The notes beneath the pieces are model-generated. The model worked only from the letters and a program-made list of their open reading frames with translations, was not told where the DNA came from and made no database searches. Shown here in pieces: positions 7,230 to 8,827 of a stretch of DNA of 8,827 nt. Each line of letters starts with the position of its first letter. Position 1 is the stretch's first letter. Origin of the DNA: Flavobacteriales bacterium UBA5939 (GTDB taxonomy: Bacteria > Bacteroidota > Bacteroidia > Flavobacteriales > Schleiferiaceae); assembly GCA_002430755.1 (NCBI GenBank), contig DJCX01000089.1, positions 1-8,827 on the forward strand, read 5' to 3'. The translations under genes and the position numbers were made by a program.

Positions 7230-7274
7230 AAGATCCTTAAAACAAGGAACCTTTTGGCAAAAAGAAGATTTACA

Positions 7275-7454
7275 ATGACCCCTAAATTCTTGCGAGGATA
7301 CTTGCAAGTGTTTCGCGACAAAGGGTTGAAAGAAGGTATTAAAGCCGTGGGTCTACCTGTAGCAATAGGTATGTTCATGTTCTTTCTAATCAAGGGTGTG
7401 GTGCTATACATTCTTCTACCGTACTTGATTGCGAAAGGTGTATTCAGTGGATAA
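7275..7454 (+). CDS. Small membrane protein of unknown function (59 aa)
   Basis: I do not recognise a named family. The protein has a basic, amphipathic N-terminal part (residues about 1-24, rich in Lys and Arg, with FRDKGLKEGIK) and then a long hydrophobic stretch (about 25-55, including LPVAIGMFMFFLIKG and VVLYILLPYLI). That fits one long membrane helix or a tight hairpin broken around Lys-Gly, in the inner membrane with the N terminus probably inside. ATG 7275 is chosen over an in-frame TTG at 7227, which would add 16 basic residues and begin almost at the end of rnpB. The sequence before the ATG is A-rich (AAAAAGAAGATTTACA) with a weak purine run. Its stop codon is 24 nt before the GTG of the glycosyltransferase in the same reading frame, so co-transcription is likely. 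Coding is supported by composition and arrangement rather than a recognised homologue. Confidence 0.75.
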   Translation: MTPKFLRGYLQVFRDKGLKEGIKAVGLPVAIGMFMFFLIKGVVLYILLPYLIAKGVFSG

Positions 7455-7478
7455 ACTCCTTTTAGCTACATTGCAGTA

Positions 7479-8827
7479 GTGAAGGATATTTTCCAAAATA
7501 ATCGATTCCGTTTTTTAGCGTTCCTCCTACTTCTAGGAAACGCATTCCTGTTACCAATCACCGCGGACGAGGCGTATTATTTTAGTTGGTCTCGAGATCT
7601 GTCTTTGGGCTACTACGACCATCCGCCCTTGGTCGCTTGGATGATGAGTGCGGTTTCATCAGGATATTTACGTACGCCATTTCTGTTGCTGGCCTTAGCA
7701 TTTGTTTTTCTAGGCAAGGAACGTTCTATAGGCAAGTTCATCTTTATTCCAGGAGTTCACTTATTCTTGGGAGGCGCTTTGCCCGATACGCTAATGATAA
7801 TCGCTGGTTTTATGGTGCTGCATTCGTTTAGGAAGTGGGCCAATTCTAGAAACATCGTAAACGCCATAGTTTTAGGTGTGTGTATAGCGGCATTGGGTTA
7901 TTCCAAGTTCCACGGAATCTTATTGATTTTTGCATTAGCTGTGGGCTATTGGCACCTTCGAAGAGAATGGACATTATACCTTGCCATCGGTATCGCATTT
8001 TTGCTATTGACTCCATACTTGTGGTGGCAAATGGAAATGGACTGGGTGACCTTCAGGTATCATTTTAGCGGAAGGTTTGGTTCGTCCAGTTTCCCTTCAT
8101 TACTTGAGTATCTGGCGTTTGGAGCCCTTCTGTGGTGGCCTTTGGTATTGTTCTTTAGACCATTGCCGGCTTGGGGTAAAGCGCTTGTAATGAGCGCTAT
8201 ATTACTCTTTGGTTGGGGGGCTTATAACGGTAGTGCCGAAGTACACTGGCTGCTTGTTTTTATGTGGTTGATTCCAGCGCTTGAGTTGCCGGATTCGAAG
8301 CGTACAAGAAATGTTGCTTACCTAATCGTGATGCTTCATGCCTTGGTATGGGTTCCTGCAGTTCGAGATGTACTGTCTTTGAACGACCATTTTCGGGAAG
8401 ACGTTCGCGAGATCAACTCGAAAGAGAATGTAGTATTCTTAGATGCCTATCAAGATGCGGCTATATATGAATTGGCCACAGGAAAAGAGAGCTACAGTCT
8501 ATCACATCCAGGTATTCGAAAGAGCCAATACAACCTTCAACCTTTTCCATACGATGGGGAAGAGGTCGTGGTTTACAACAGGATGGGTATGGGCGAGCTA
8601 TATTTTGAAGGCCCGTTCTACACTGTGCGAGAAACACTCTACGATTTGTCCGGGCTTCATTATGAATGGGAGGGTTGGTCACTACGCTTTGACGCTTCTG
8701 AAATACCGCAGGGATACTATTGGATACTTTACACCTATGTTAATGGAATTGAGCAGCGTAGAGATCGATTGTGCCCCGGTGATGAAATTCCCAATGTGGC
8801 GTTTACGGCGGGCACCGATCAGTTCTT
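7479..8827 (+). CDS. GT-C fold membrane glycosyltransferase, ArnT/PMT-like, 3' end outside the window
   Basis: The frame stays open for 449 codons to the window end, so the protein is incomplete at its C terminus. Such enzymes move a sugar from a polyprenyl-phosphate donor to lipid, glycan or protein on the periplasmic side of the inner membrane. Motifs: a first membrane helix (about 12-27), TADEAYYFSW (28-37) with the acidic Asp-Glu pair expected at the active site in the first periplasmic loop, GYYDHPPLVAW (44-54), LPDTL (101-105), GYSKFHGIL (140-148), TPYLWWQ (178-184), FRYHF (192-196) and EVHW (254-257), with several hydrophobic helices between them. After about residue 305 it becomes soluble-like, with YQDAAIYELATGK and GIRKSQYNL, the usual C-terminal part of this subfamily. 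GTG 7479 is the likely start: the next in-frame ATG lies after the DEAYY and HPPL motifs, and an in-frame stop lies 24 nt upstream. ATT at 7470 is a less likely alternative. The donor and acceptor cannot be told. Confidence 0.92.
   Translation, partial: MKDIFQNNRFRFLAFLLLLGNAFLLPITADEAYYFSWSRDLSLGYYDHPPLVAWMMSAVSSGYLRTPFLLLALAFVFLGKERSIGKFIFIPGVHLFLGGALPDTLMIIAGFMVLHSFRKWANSRNIVNAIVLGVCIAALGYSKFHGILLIFALAVGYWHLRREWTLYLAIGIAFLLLTPYLWWQMEMDWVTFRYHFSGRFGSSSFPSLLEYLAFGALLWWPLVLFFRPLPAWGKALVMSAILLFGWGAYNGSAEVHWLLVFMWLIPALELPDSKRTRNVAYLIVMLHALVWVPAVRDVLSLNDHFREDVREINSKENVVFLDAYQDAAIYELATGKESYSLSHPGIRKSQYNLQPFPYDGEEVVVYNRMGMGELYFEGPFYTVRETLYDLSGLHYEWEGWSLRFDASEIPQGYYWILYTYVNGIEQRRDRLCPGDEIPNVAFTAGTDQF

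Noticed and set aside
7227..7274. TTG start at 7227 for the small membrane protein
   Set aside because: It begins almost at the rnpB 3' end, adds a 16-residue basic tail, and overlaps a possible -7 element; the ATG at 7275 is simpler.
7586..8068. Plus-strand open frames at 7586-7831 and 7880-8068
   Set aside because: They are out of frame with the continuous glycosyltransferase reading frame, which carries the family motifs throughout; they are shadows, not a frameshifted gene.
1..8827. CRISPR array, insertion sequence, tRNA gene or defence system
   Set aside because: I saw no regularly spaced direct repeats, transposase motifs, terminal inverted repeats, tRNA cloverleaf or defence-type genes in the window.

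Overview
The window looks like a chromosomal segment from a member of the Bacteroidota, most likely a marine-type Flavobacteriales. Three things point there. The first gene encodes a very large secreted protein ending in a type IX secretion (T9SS) sorting domain. The second encodes a KOW-like/Smr protein of a kind typical of Bacteroidota. Promoter-like sequences match TAnnTTTG, and start codons lack Shine-Dalgarno sequences and sit in A/T-rich leaders. All recognisable genes lie on the + strand. I see no mobile element, CRISPR array, tRNA gene or phage gene.

Layout. 15-44 is a strong intrinsic terminator of a gene to the left of the window. 45-165 is a leader with no gene. 166-6258 encodes a 2030-residue secreted surface protein. 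It has a signal peptide, four alternating jelly-roll (MAM/cleaved-adhesin-like) and fibronectin-III-like modules, a tyrosine-rich right-handed beta-helix, several Ig/CARDB/PKD-like domains and a T9SS type A C-terminal domain. It ends at a second strong terminator (6284-6308), whose T-tract stops 4 nt before the start codon of the next gene. 6313-6822 encodes a short 169-residue Smr-domain protein. 6850-7219 is rnpB, the catalytic RNA of RNase P, with a TAnnTTTG element overlapping the preceding stop codon. 7275-7454 encodes a 59-residue membrane protein of unknown function. 7479 to the right edge encodes most of a GT-C fold (ArnT/PMT-type, GT39/GT83-like) membrane glycosyltransferase, starting at GTG and cut off by the window end.

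How they relate. The small membrane protein and the glycosyltransferase are 24 nt apart on the same strand and probably form a transcription unit; its link to rnpB is uncertain because no terminator separates them. The adhesin-like protein, the Smr protein and rnpB look like separate units. I did not find a clearly new system. The most interesting points are a synonymous-codon shift that coincides with the T9SS sorting domain, a beta-helix with about 21% tyrosine, a terminator touching the smr start codon, and a glycosyltransferase that is unusually short between two landmark motifs.
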